IMG/VR virus record: IMGVR_UViG_3300046557_000129
Location: 1 to 46,276 of that record
DNA from: a virus
Direction: 5' to 3' (one strand)
Length of the DNA stretch: 46,276 nucleotides
A program made the translations under genes and the position numbers. The notes below the pieces were generated by a model, which saw nothing but the letters and a program-made list of their open reading frames with translations, had not been told where the DNA came from and made no database searches. This document shows, piece by piece, positions 8,964-15,729 of this stretch (position 1 is the first letter of the stretch; each line of letters begins with the position of its first letter).

Positions 8964-9239
8964 ATGTCACTCAATTTCAAACGTTACGTCCTCGCTCTTG
9001 ATGCATGGACGCAGATTTGTTCGCCATCGGATGAGTGCGTGACGATCGAGAACACAGGGTCAAATGTCTACCAGGGCGCCCGCATCGTGGCATCTGAGCT
9101 AGAGCCCTCCTTAGATTTCGCGGACTTCCGTTCCATCCCCGCCGGCCGCCAGCAAACCTTCACCAATATCGAGGAGGGGACCATCTTGTGGGCCCGTGCG
9201 GTAGGGATGGTTGTTTCGATCGAAGTGATCGCACAATAA
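8964..9239 (+). CDS. Small beta-rich hypothetical protein, end of the rightward late run
   Basis: A 91-residue protein, compact and beta-rich by composition (VTIENTGSNVYQGARIV, TILWARAVGMVVSIEV). It may be a small virion or fibre-associated protein, inferred from position alone. It is the last rightward gene before the convergent boundary and ends in the A-tract of a leftward terminator. The 48 bases before it hold no clear signal except a GGGGCCCGCC stretch next to the start. Confidence 0.55.
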   Translation: MSLNFKRYVLALDAWTQICSPSDECVTIENTGSNVYQGARIVASELEPSLDFADFRSIPAGRQQTFTNIEEGTILWARAVGMVVSIEVIAQ

Positions 9240-9266
9240 AAAAAAAGCCCGGTGGTTAGCCGGGCT
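9238..9266 (-). terminator. Intrinsic terminator for the leftward replication operon
   Basis: On the minus strand, a 7-bp GC-rich stem (9246-9252 with 9260-9266, core GCCCGG/CCGGGC) with a 7-nt loop is followed by a run of nine T. It stops leftward transcription between convergent operons. The rightward reading has no T-run, so no strong rightward terminator is visible here. Confidence 0.9.
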
Positions 9267-9275
9267 CGGTATACC

Positions 9276-9719
9276 TTAACGTTTGGTTGGTCTCCAGGGC
9301 GTGCCGGGAATACCGCGCGCCGCGCGCACCATGCCGCCCCCTTCCATTGTGTAGATCTGTCGCGAATGGTTTTCGAATTCCCGTTGCTCGAGCGCAATCC
9401 GACGACGGCGTGCGGCCACAGTGGTGTAGACGAAAATCGCGATCATAAGGAAAAAACTCGCCACACCGGCCGGCGCAGAACCAGTACTCATGAAGACAGC
9501 CCAAATGGTCAAAACGGCAAATGCGCGCATTAGCAGGGGGACCACGGGGACCCGTATCCACGCGGCGACCCAATCGATAAGGAGGGCCGGCGCAAGGCAA
9601 GTCAAGAAGATGACGACGAACCCGACAGGTGCGGCGGCAATGGCCGGATTGAGCGCCATCAGAACGCCCGCGAAGACGATCAATCCGATGGCGAAGAAGA
9701 ACCAGAGTTTCAGGCGCAT
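9276..9719 (-). CDS. Membrane protein, last gene of the leftward operon
   Basis: A 147-residue protein with four likely transmembrane helices (LWFFFAIGLIVFAGVLMAL; FVVIFLTCLAPALLIDWVAAW; AFAVLTIWAVFM; ASFFLMIAIFVYTTVAA) and a basic cytoplasmic tail. No family recognised. GGGAG lies nine bases before the ATG. As an early-region membrane protein it could alter the host envelope or block superinfection. Confidence 0.65.
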   Translation of the reverse strand: MRLKLWFFFAIGLIVFAGVLMALNPAIAAAPVGFVVIFLTCLAPALLIDWVAAWIRVPVVPLLMRAFAVLTIWAVFMSTGSAPAGVASFFLMIAIFVYTTVAARRRRIALEQREFENHSRQIYTMEGGGMVRAARGIPGTPWRPTKR

Positions 9720-9746
9720 TTGAGTATCTCCCGTTGGTTAAGATAG

Positions 9747-9760
9747 GGGGCCGAAGCCCC
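9747..9760 (-). other. UUCG tetraloop hairpin between two leftward genes
   Basis: On the minus strand the sequence reads GGGGC-TTCG-GCCCC, an exceptionally stable C(UUCG)G-capped hairpin. No T-run follows, so it is not a standard terminator; it may protect or define an mRNA end between the 55-residue gene and the membrane protein gene. Confidence 0.7.
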
Positions 9761-9775
9761 GCACCTTAGCCCGCG

Positions 9776-9943
9776 TTAGCTGCGCCCGCTATCCTCCATG
9801 GCTAGCGCCAACATTTTCTTAATTTCATCAACGGTGTAGCCATTAATGGCTAAATCATGGGCCCATTTAGCGAGACCCCCATCGATAGGCACAAGCCTCA
9901 TAGCGAATGTACGAGCCTTGTCTTCCGTCTTTGTGATATCCAT
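9776..9943 (-). CDS. Small early protein (55 aa)
   Basis: A 55-residue acidic protein starting MDITKTEDKARTFAMRL, with a likely helix-turn-helix-sized C-terminal segment (GYTVDEIKKMLALAMEDSG). No family recognised. It has the conserved AGGAGTTGGCA box just before its ATG and an operator/promoter copy about 40 bases further upstream, so its expression looks strong and regulated. The ATG at 9943 is the only good start. Confidence 0.7.
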   Translation of the reverse strand: MDITKTEDKARTFAMRLVPIDGGLAKWAHDLAINGYTVDEIKKMLALAMEDSGRS

Positions 9944-9954
9944 TGCCAACTCCT
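9944..9954 (-). promoter_or_regulatory. Conserved ribosome-binding box AGGAGTTGGCA
   Basis: One of six exact copies of this 11-mer, ending directly at the ATG of the 55-residue gene. The Shine-Dalgarno core is AGGAG; TTGGCA is conserved beyond what ribosome binding needs. Confidence 0.8.
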
Positions 9955-9983
9955 TTATTGATGCACCCTCTATCTATGCTAAC

Positions 9984-9999
9984 TTGACCGGTGCGTCAA
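9984..9999 (-). promoter_or_regulatory. Operator copy 1, overlapping a leftward -35
   Basis: Minus strand TTGACGCACCGGTCAA. Taking TTGACG as a -35, a TAGATA -10 follows after 17 bases, with transcription starting near 9963, upstream of the ribosome-binding box of the 55-residue gene. It lies about 10 bases downstream of the polymerase stop codon. Confidence 0.65.
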
Positions 10000-10007
10000 G
10001 TGCCCAA

Positions 10008-12263
10008 TTATGCTTTTCTATACCGATAGCCGCGCCACCCACCGGACGCGCGTACGGGCCAATCATGAGCCCATGACGGCATGGTCCCCATGATCCGCTC
10101 GAACTCCTCAAGCGAGCCCCACCCAATCGGCACCTCGGCTACATCTTCATCATAGACATGGAGGATAATCGGATAGCCGGCCGCCTCGAGCGCCAAGATA
10201 CCGAACCGCTGAATATCGTGGGCGACGGCCTGAACAATATTTTCCGCAATACGTCCGGAATATGTCTTCATCGGACCCCATCCTGGCGGCCCATATTTGG
10301 CATTGGAATTCCAAGTCATATAGGTGATATCGAGAATGCCGGCGCGCGTCTCGTTTTGCCACAAGCGAGGGGAGTTATAGACCAGTTCCCGGCCGGATAA
10401 GAGCCGCACGATCAGCGCGTCCTTGCGCATGTAGAACTTGATCCCGTGGCTTTCGAATAGATGGCCGGGATATTGGATGGCGTTGACGAAAGCGCCTTCA
10501 AAACCGAACCGTTCGAGCGTCGGTCGCTTCTCGTAAATCGGATCTCTGGTTTGGCCGCCCCACATCTCGGGGATCTCGGGGGACGCGGCGCGCCATGCGA
10601 GGATGTTCCTCTTCACCTCATCATCCGTGAAGTTGTTCGTGCTATCGAATTGGCGCCACGCCGCAAGCCATCCTCCAAAACCTAGAGCGAGTTCCGCGAC
10701 TTTACCTATCTTCTGGCGATCGGGGTGATGGGTGCGACCATTGGCGGCGAAGTATTCAATATACCCTTCGTATGTCCGACCAGGGACGATCTTGGCCGCC
10801 GACACTAGATAGATGTCCTCCCGACGCTTGAACGTATCAATACGCCATTGGCAACCAGCCAGTTGCGCCGTAACCACGGCCTCAATGGCGCTGTAGTCCG
10901 ATGCCATTAGCTCCATACCCGGACCAGCCACGATCATCCCGCGCACGCACCCCGAAATAGATAAGAGCGCATCACCGAGGAAATGTTCTACGACCGGGAG
11001 CGACCGAGTGGCCATCACCTCTTGAACCGCGTCCACCGGATTGGTGTGCTCGAGATGGTCCGGGGTGTTTGGCCATTTGTATTTCTTGAGCAATGGATGC
11101 ATTGGCGTTGCACACCATGGGCATACCGTGGGCGGCCATTTGCTCGGCTTATCACATGCCTCGCAATAAACCAGATCCGGGCCAGCCTTAGGCAGGTTGA
11201 GCGGCTGCACGAGATCGCCCGTGGGGCGGCCGGTACGAGCGCCATGGTGGACAATGATGTCCCGCACGCGGTCATCACTCGCGGCTGTGCGATCGATCGA
11301 ATAGAGCTTCTTAACCGAGGCCGAACCGATGAGCCCGCGTATCTCGAGCACGCGCCTTGCTTCGGGCGGTAGATTATTCCGCGTGAGCGCCTCGGTAATC
11401 GCCTCTTCGTCCAGGGCGTCCATGAACACGCCTTTGGCCCGCAGCCATCCTTGTGTAGCCTGCACCTGCGTGGGATTGAGCCCGCCAGTGATAATGCGAA
11501 ACTCATCACCATATTGGAGGAGCGCTCGGTCGAGCACGGCGGTCATGTTGCGCACGCTTGCTCGGTCTACCGCGATGCCGCGCCAGTTCATTTCCTGGTC
11601 GAGTTGCCAGAATTCAAGCTCGGCCGCCGTCATCGGCATAATCTGGTTTGATTTGTCGATCTCCGTCCGCACGTCACCAGCGCAATAAGCATACAGCTTC
11701 GGCCCGTCGATCGGATCGGTTGCCGGATCAAGCCAGATATTTGGTTGCTTGGCGGTAGGTTTTTGTGGGATCGAGAATTTGTTGATCAGCCGCCGACCGT
11801 CTTCGTCCTTCTCCTCTGTTCCCGGAAGTACTTTACTCAGATCGCCAAGAGCGCCGGGAAGATTGTTCACACGAGCCTTAGCCATGCTGCAACGGAATTG
11901 TTTTGCTGGGATTGGCGGCCACCCATGCTTGCGCACCATGACAAGATGCCAGATCGCCCGCTCAAACATGGCCTTGTGGCATTCCACGAGACCACCGGTG
12001 GCTATCCAATCAAATAGACGTTGCGGCGGCGGATCACCGGGATGCCATCCACTCGGCTGGTTATCGCCGGGAAGAGAGTAATAGAGGCAAAGGACATCCG
12101 TGCTCGGGTGCTCGGCATAGACATACGTGCCGACTGCGGAGATACCCTTTTTCTTCTCCGCGCCAGGCGGCCCGATCCAAGTATTCTTTTCGCCGTTCCA
12201 GTGAAAACCTGCGGCACTTCGGGTTTCAAAATCCATGGTCGCATGCTGTTCAATCAGCCACAT
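10008..12263 (-). CDS. DNA polymerase, family A, with 3'-5' exonuclease and zinc-ribbon insert
   Basis: A 751-residue replicative polymerase. The N-terminus has a DnaQ-type exonuclease: DFET near residue 11 and an Asp in YCAGDVRTE near 197. Polymerase motifs follow: motif A ASDYSAIEA near 453, motif B KVAELALGFGG near 520, motif C HVYDEDVAE near the C-terminus. Between exonuclease and palm a four-Cys cluster (YCEACDKP ... VCPWCATP, about 366-386) looks like a zinc ribbon. I chose ATG 12263; the in-frame TTG at 12275 abuts the AAAGG site with no spacing. A terminator hairpin lies just upstream, so expression probably depends on read-through from the SSB gene. Confidence 0.92.
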   Translation of the reverse strand: MWLIEQHATMDFETRSAAGFHWNGEKNTWIGPPGAEKKKGISAVGTYVYAEHPSTDVLCLYYSLPGDNQPSGWHPGDPPPQRLFDWIATGGLVECHKAMFERAIWHLVMVRKHGWPPIPAKQFRCSMAKARVNNLPGALGDLSKVLPGTEEKDEDGRRLINKFSIPQKPTAKQPNIWLDPATDPIDGPKLYAYCAGDVRTEIDKSNQIMPMTAAELEFWQLDQEMNWRGIAVDRASVRNMTAVLDRALLQYGDEFRIITGGLNPTQVQATQGWLRAKGVFMDALDEEAITEALTRNNLPPEARRVLEIRGLIGSASVKKLYSIDRTAASDDRVRDIIVHHGARTGRPTGDLVQPLNLPKAGPDLVYCEACDKPSKWPPTVCPWCATPMHPLLKKYKWPNTPDHLEHTNPVDAVQEVMATRSLPVVEHFLGDALLSISGCVRGMIVAGPGMELMASDYSAIEAVVTAQLAGCQWRIDTFKRREDIYLVSAAKIVPGRTYEGYIEYFAANGRTHHPDRQKIGKVAELALGFGGWLAAWRQFDSTNNFTDDEVKRNILAWRAASPEIPEMWGGQTRDPIYEKRPTLERFGFEGAFVNAIQYPGHLFESHGIKFYMRKDALIVRLLSGRELVYNSPRLWQNETRAGILDITYMTWNSNAKYGPPGWGPMKTYSGRIAENIVQAVAHDIQRFGILALEAAGYPIILHVYDEDVAEVPIGWGSLEEFERIMGTMPSWAHDWPVRASGGWRGYRYRKA

Positions 12264-12285
12264 ATCCGGTGCCAACCTTTCTAAA

Positions 12286-12325
12286 TAAAACGGCCCTCGG
12301 TTGCAGATACGATAAACCGAGGGCC
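12286..12325 (-). terminator. Terminator/attenuator between SSB and polymerase genes
   Basis: An 11-bp perfect stem (GGCCCTCGGTT at 12292-12302 with its complement at 12315-12325) and a 12-nt loop. On the minus strand it is followed by GTTTTATTT. The polymerase ribosome-binding site (AAAGG) begins right after the T-run. I see no promoter between it and the polymerase gene, so it probably lowers polymerase expression relative to SSB. Confidence 0.88.
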
Positions 12326-12355
12326 TAAATCATAGGTTATGTGGGTTCCTTATGA

Positions 12356-13558
12356 CTATGCGTTTGGGGCCATCATTCCATGTTGGATCATCTGCTCATC
12401 TGTCCAACCACCGGCCTTGAGTTGATCGTATGTGGCGTTCTGAGCGGCCGGTAACATACGGAACGCGCTATACGGCGGGGGTGGCGGGCTAGAAGGGGAT
12501 GGCGTCGCAGGCGCCCCGGTGGAGACAGATGGGATAGGAACACTTGGCGGCGGCGGGGGCGCGGCAGGTGACGGGGGGACCGGGGGAGCGACCACCGACG
12601 CCGTCATGTATCCGCCCGCAATCAGCGCCTCATCCGTCCAACCAGCCGCAATGAACTGGTCCCGCGTCATGCCGCCGGCAAGGGCGGTCATGGTGGGGCC
12701 AGATGCAACGGGTGGGGGAGGGGGCGCCACAGCGGCTACCGGGGGAGGCGGGGGAGCAGCCGCCCGTGTGGCGTGACCGGCGGCGATCATCTGGTCATCC
12801 GACCAACCGGCCGCCTTGTATGCCGCGTAATCGGCGCCGTTCAGCATCGTGAGTGTGCCCGTAGAGGGCGTTGGGCCGGACGCAGCAGCGCCACCCATGA
12901 CATCCGAAGCGCTCGGGCCGCTGCGGATCTCTTCGCCAGCATGTTCGATGACCACGAACTTAGGGTTCAGGTAGAGACCAGGGCGCTGTTCATTCTCATT
13001 GTCCGATACCTGAGCACCGACGCGGACATAGTAACCCGTCTTGAGGAGCGAATGACGCGCTTTGTCCATGTCCACACGGAAGTTCGGTGCGCCGCCGATC
13101 TTGCCGGCTTCGTAGACTTCCGGTGCGGATGGCTGGCTGAACTTGATGATCCAGTGACCGGCATGGCCCTGCTTGCCGCTATTCGGTTTGCTGTTGCCGT
13201 CGTAGCCATCGCCGTCCTGCACCTTGAGGGCAAACTGCGGATGGATGCAGCCGAAGAGTTTGGCCACGTCCTGGACAAGTGATGGCGGGAAGTTAGCCGG
13301 CGGGGCTTTGACACCTTGCGGCCAATTCGCCGGCTTCGCCTTGGCGGCGATCGCCGCAAGCTTCATCAGATAGGGGATAGCTTCCGGATCGTTCTTGGCG
13401 ATCGCGCAGGTCAGGATGAACGCCTGTGTGGGTTGACCGGCATTCGGGCCGGTCTTGACGGTCATGGGGTTGCCCTGCATGTCCGTGGTCGAGGGATTGA
13501 ATGCGTCCCCCTGTACCAATCGCATCTTCGGCGACGGGAAAGTTTCAGATATTGCCAT
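12356..13558 (-). CDS. ssDNA-binding protein, DUF2815-like, with three C-terminal motif repeats
   Basis: A 400-residue protein. Residues 1-205 match the DUF2815 type of phage ssDNA-binding protein (OB fold; conserved FILTCAIAKNDPEA and GLYLNPKFVVIEHAG stretches). The rest is unusual: long Pro/Ala linkers (PPPPP runs) carry three copies of a short helical motif of the form Y..Q..AGWTDE.MI..G.M at about 242-265, 297-320 and 376-399, the last at the C-terminus. A fourth copy lies inside the helicase encoded at 15726. SSB tails often bind other replication proteins, so these may be docking peptides. It has the conserved ribosome-binding box and an operator/promoter inside the upstream gene. Confidence 0.8.
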   Translation of the reverse strand: MAISETFPSPKMRLVQGDAFNPSTTDMQGNPMTVKTGPNAGQPTQAFILTCAIAKNDPEAIPYLMKLAAIAAKAKPANWPQGVKAPPANFPPSLVQDVAKLFGCIHPQFALKVQDGDGYDGNSKPNSGKQGHAGHWIIKFSQPSAPEVYEAGKIGGAPNFRVDMDKARHSLLKTGYYVRVGAQVSDNENEQRPGLYLNPKFVVIEHAGEEIRSGPSASDVMGGAAASGPTPSTGTLTMLNGADYAAYKAAGWSDDQMIAAGHATRAAAPPPPPVAAVAPPPPPVASGPTMTALAGGMTRDQFIAAGWTDEALIAGGYMTASVVAPPVPPSPAAPPPPPSVPIPSVSTGAPATPSPSSPPPPPYSAFRMLPAAQNATYDQLKAGGWTDEQMIQHGMMAPNA

Positions 13559-13560
13559 AT

Positions 13561-13571
13561 TGCCAACTCCT
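13561..13571 (-). promoter_or_regulatory. Conserved ribosome-binding box AGGAGTTGGCA (SSB gene)
   Basis: An exact copy of the 11-mer, ending two bases before the SSB start codon. Its first bases overlap the stop codon of the upstream nuclease gene. Confidence 0.8.
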
Positions 13572-14703
13572 ATTTGAACACCTTAGCGGCGCGGTTGTCA
13601 TCAACACTTACAATCTTGAATTCCCCCGACCGTCTATCGGAGTAGGCCGATATGACCTCTGCGTCAAGTCCTAACTTCCGGGCTTGGGCGGGGGTAATTG
13701 CAGCGGGTTTGCGCAGCTCTTTGCCAAACATATCGCCCAGGATATAGACTTCTTCCAAAGGCCGTGACCAGAATTCGCGGCCTTCTCCTTGCTTCCGATC
13801 GGCGAACGGAACTGCTTTACCGGCGCGGATGAATGCATCGATCTGAGCATCCAATCCGGATTGCAGCGCCTCAAGCCGGGCGATCGCATCCGTAACATGT
13901 TTACGCATCAACCCGGCTCGTAAGGGGGTTAGTTCCTGCGGTGCACCCTTGCGAGATAGATCGATCGCGACGCCGCCGACCGCCAGCAATGCCGGACAAT
14001 CGTATCGTGCCGGGCAATGGTCGCAATGATCCCCCGTGTGGTATGGCGCATCGGGATCATTGGTCTTGCGTGCGGCATGGGCGAGCCCGTCCGCTAACTC
14101 CAAGAAACGGGCGCCGGAGCAAGGCCAGATTTTGCGCGGTCCCTCGGGATGATAACAACGCGGCTGGAATATGCCGGCGTTGACAGTCCATTCGGCCCAT
14201 ACCGTATCCGGGATAGCAAAATGTCGGAACAGACCGACGACATAATCCACGAGTTGCAAGTTCTCCCACGCATCGACGTACCCGTGACCGAATTTATAAT
14301 CCCGCACATAAAGCGTCTTACTCGTGAAATCGGCGCCACCGATATCCGCCGTTCCCCAATTGAGTGTAGGATGGATCGAGGGCATATAGACGCGTTCTTC
14401 TACCACGAACCGGTGGCCGCATGCGGGGCGCCATGTTGCGACATCTTCGAGCAGGTCTTGCGCCCCATCCACCATCTCTTGCGTGATAGGGTGGCCGTTC
14501 GTGGCGATATCTCCTAATCCCAGGACGGCGAACTTGCCGAGATGGGAGGCGAGATAATCGTGGGCGGCGGTTCCCTCCCGCGCTTCTGGTCGTTCTTCGT
14601 CTTCCGGATATAGCACCGCCATGCGGGGGTATGCGGGACACCCATCGGGCGCCCCCCAGATATCCGCCGCCGATGGGGCAAGGAATGCGTGGTCGCCGCT
14701 CAT
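13570..14703 (-). CDS. PD-(D/E)XK nuclease, DUF2800/Cas4-like
   Basis: A 377-residue protein of the DUF2800 type, related to Cas4/RecB-like exonucleases. Visible features: an N-terminal SAADIW..CPAYPR and EGTAAHDYLA segment, the catalytic core GTADIGGADF followed by VRDYKFGHG (the D-x-K of PD-(D/E)XK), and a C-terminal DHCDHCPARYDCPAL cluster that could hold an Fe-S centre or zinc. It probably processes DNA ends in replication or recombination. It overlaps the upstream gene by ATGA. A promoter/operator for SSB sits in its last 100 bases. Confidence 0.85.
   Translation of the reverse strand: MSGDHAFLAPSAADIWGAPDGCPAYPRMAVLYPEDEERPEAREGTAAHDYLASHLGKFAVLGLGDIATNGHPITQEMVDGAQDLLEDVATWRPACGHRFVVEERVYMPSIHPTLNWGTADIGGADFTSKTLYVRDYKFGHGYVDAWENLQLVDYVVGLFRHFAIPDTVWAEWTVNAGIFQPRCYHPEGPRKIWPCSGARFLELADGLAHAARKTNDPDAPYHTGDHCDHCPARYDCPALLAVGGVAIDLSRKGAPQELTPLRAGLMRKHVTDAIARLEALQSGLDAQIDAFIRAGKAVPFADRKQGEGREFWSRPLEEVYILGDMFGKELRKPAAITPAQARKLGLDAEVISAYSDRRSGEFKIVSVDDNRAAKVFK
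13652..13667 (-). promoter_or_regulatory. Operator copy 2, inside the nuclease gene, ahead of SSB
   Basis: Minus strand TTGACGCAGAGGTCAT. With TTGACG as -35, a weak TACTCC -10 follows after 17 bases, giving a start about 70 bases before the SSB ATG. It is the only clear copy well inside a coding sequence, and the following bases (GGTCATATC) match copy 3. Confidence 0.55.
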
Positions 14704-15464
14704 CCTTGCGATGCCAGGTGATCATCAATCAGTGCGTCAAAGGCCGGAATGAGCGCCTTGTTCTTGCTCAGATCCACGATACTCTTGGCGCCGACCGAGA
14801 GGAGCAGATTGGTATACGCGTCCTGTGCCAACTTACCCTCCGCCTGCATCCGAGTGACCTTCATCATCAGTTGCGGGAAAGTCGTCTCACCAGCGACCGG
14901 TGGGGCCGGCACGCCGGGGGCGGTCGAGGAGACAACCGGATCGGCAGGCGGTGGGGATGGGACAGTTGCGGCGGTCGTGGGGGCAGATGATGGCGGCGGG
15001 GGGACAAGGCCGCCCACCTGAGCGGCTTGCAAGGTGTGCGCGGTATTAGCCGCCTTCAGTTCAGCCATGACATTATCGAACAGCGCGTCATCCGTGTTGC
15101 GACGGCGGGTCCACGCGCCGTTGGCCGTCTTCGTCTTCGTGCTGGCGTGGATGCGATCGTCCCAGGGGATACCTGCGCTATCGCGCTCAACACCCGTTCG
15201 GTCATATGGGTTGGTGACTGGGGTCACATCATCTACGCGGGGGGTGCCAAAGACAGAGGCGGCGTCGGGCTCCGAGACATTAACTGTTGTCGTTCCTGTC
15301 CCAGTAGGCAAAATTAGAGAGGCCGGGCCGCTCACGGACACATCGCCCACGGTGACCGTTGCCTCCTTCGGCAATACGCCCGGGCCATAAACCGACGCGA
15401 GCAGCGCGACCATACCCCGGGCTTGGGCAAGCGGTGTGCTTTCATGAAGTTCAAAAGTGATCAT
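14700..15464 (-). CDS. Replication-module protein of unknown function
   Basis: A 254-residue protein that opens the leftward operon. The middle has a PWDDRIHASTKTKTANGAW motif followed by RRRNTDD, a pattern I recognise from proteins next to phage replication genes but cannot assign a function. The region before is Thr/Val-rich, the region after a Pro/Ser/Thr linker, and the C-terminus a helical domain of about 75 residues. I chose ATG 15464, with AAAGGA upstream; an upstream in-frame TTG lies inside the operator and is unlikely. Confidence 0.65.
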   Translation of the reverse strand: MITFELHESTPLAQARGMVALLASVYGPGVLPKEATVTVGDVSVSGPASLILPTGTGTTTVNVSEPDAASVFGTPRVDDVTPVTNPYDRTGVERDSAGIPWDDRIHASTKTKTANGAWTRRRNTDDALFDNVMAELKAANTAHTLQAAQVGGLVPPPPSSAPTTAATVPSPPPADPVVSSTAPGVPAPPVAGETTFPQLMMKVTRMQAEGKLAQDAYTNLLLSVGAKSIVDLSKNKALIPAFDALIDDHLASQG

Positions 15465-15483
15465 ATTTATAGTTCCTTTCCGG

Positions 15484-15513
15484 TTGACTGGCTTTGGTGT
15501 AATCGGATATGAC
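15484..15513 (+). promoter_or_regulatory. Rightward promoter facing the helicase operon
   Basis: TTGACT (15484-15489) and TATGAC (15508-15513) with an 18-base spacer, or ATATGA with 17. The -10 is the left half of operator copy 3. It would start transcripts about 30 bases before the 59-residue gene. Confidence 0.45.
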
Positions 15514-15524
15514 CGTAGCGTCAA
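15509..15524 (-). promoter_or_regulatory. Operator copy 3, between divergent early operons
   Basis: Minus strand TTGACGCTACGGTCAT. It serves as the -35 of a leftward promoter (TACACC after 17 bases) while overlapping the -10 of the rightward one. A protein bound here could control both early operons at once. Confidence 0.65.
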
Positions 15525-15549
15525 GTGTAAATTATGGAGGGTTGGTCAG

Positions 15550-15729
15550 ATGAGAGAAAAAGATATAATTTATGAAAATGATGGTTTTTGGATTGGTCTT
15601 GATAAAAATATCTATGTAGTTTACCGGCCAAGTCCGTCTTTCACTCATTCCATATCTGATAGCGGATATGAAGAATTGAGCTTGGCTAAAGCTCGTTGTG
15701 ATTATCTCGCCCGGCGTTCAACTTTATGA
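15550..15729 (+). CDS. Small AT-rich early protein (59 aa)
   Basis: A 59-residue protein (MREKDIIYENDGFWIGLDKN start) with lower GC than its neighbours, which suggests a separate origin. No family recognised. The ATG at 15550 has GGAGG nine bases upstream; the reading frame is open further 5' but crosses the promoter. Its TGA overlaps the helicase start (ATGA). Confidence 0.65.
   Translation: MREKDIIYENDGFWIGLDKNIYVVYRPSPSFTHSISDSGYEELSLAKARCDYLARRSTL

Noticed and set aside
15462-15524. TTG start at 15524 for the first leftward replication gene
   Set aside because: It lies inside the operator/promoter; ATG 15464 has a proper ribosome site.
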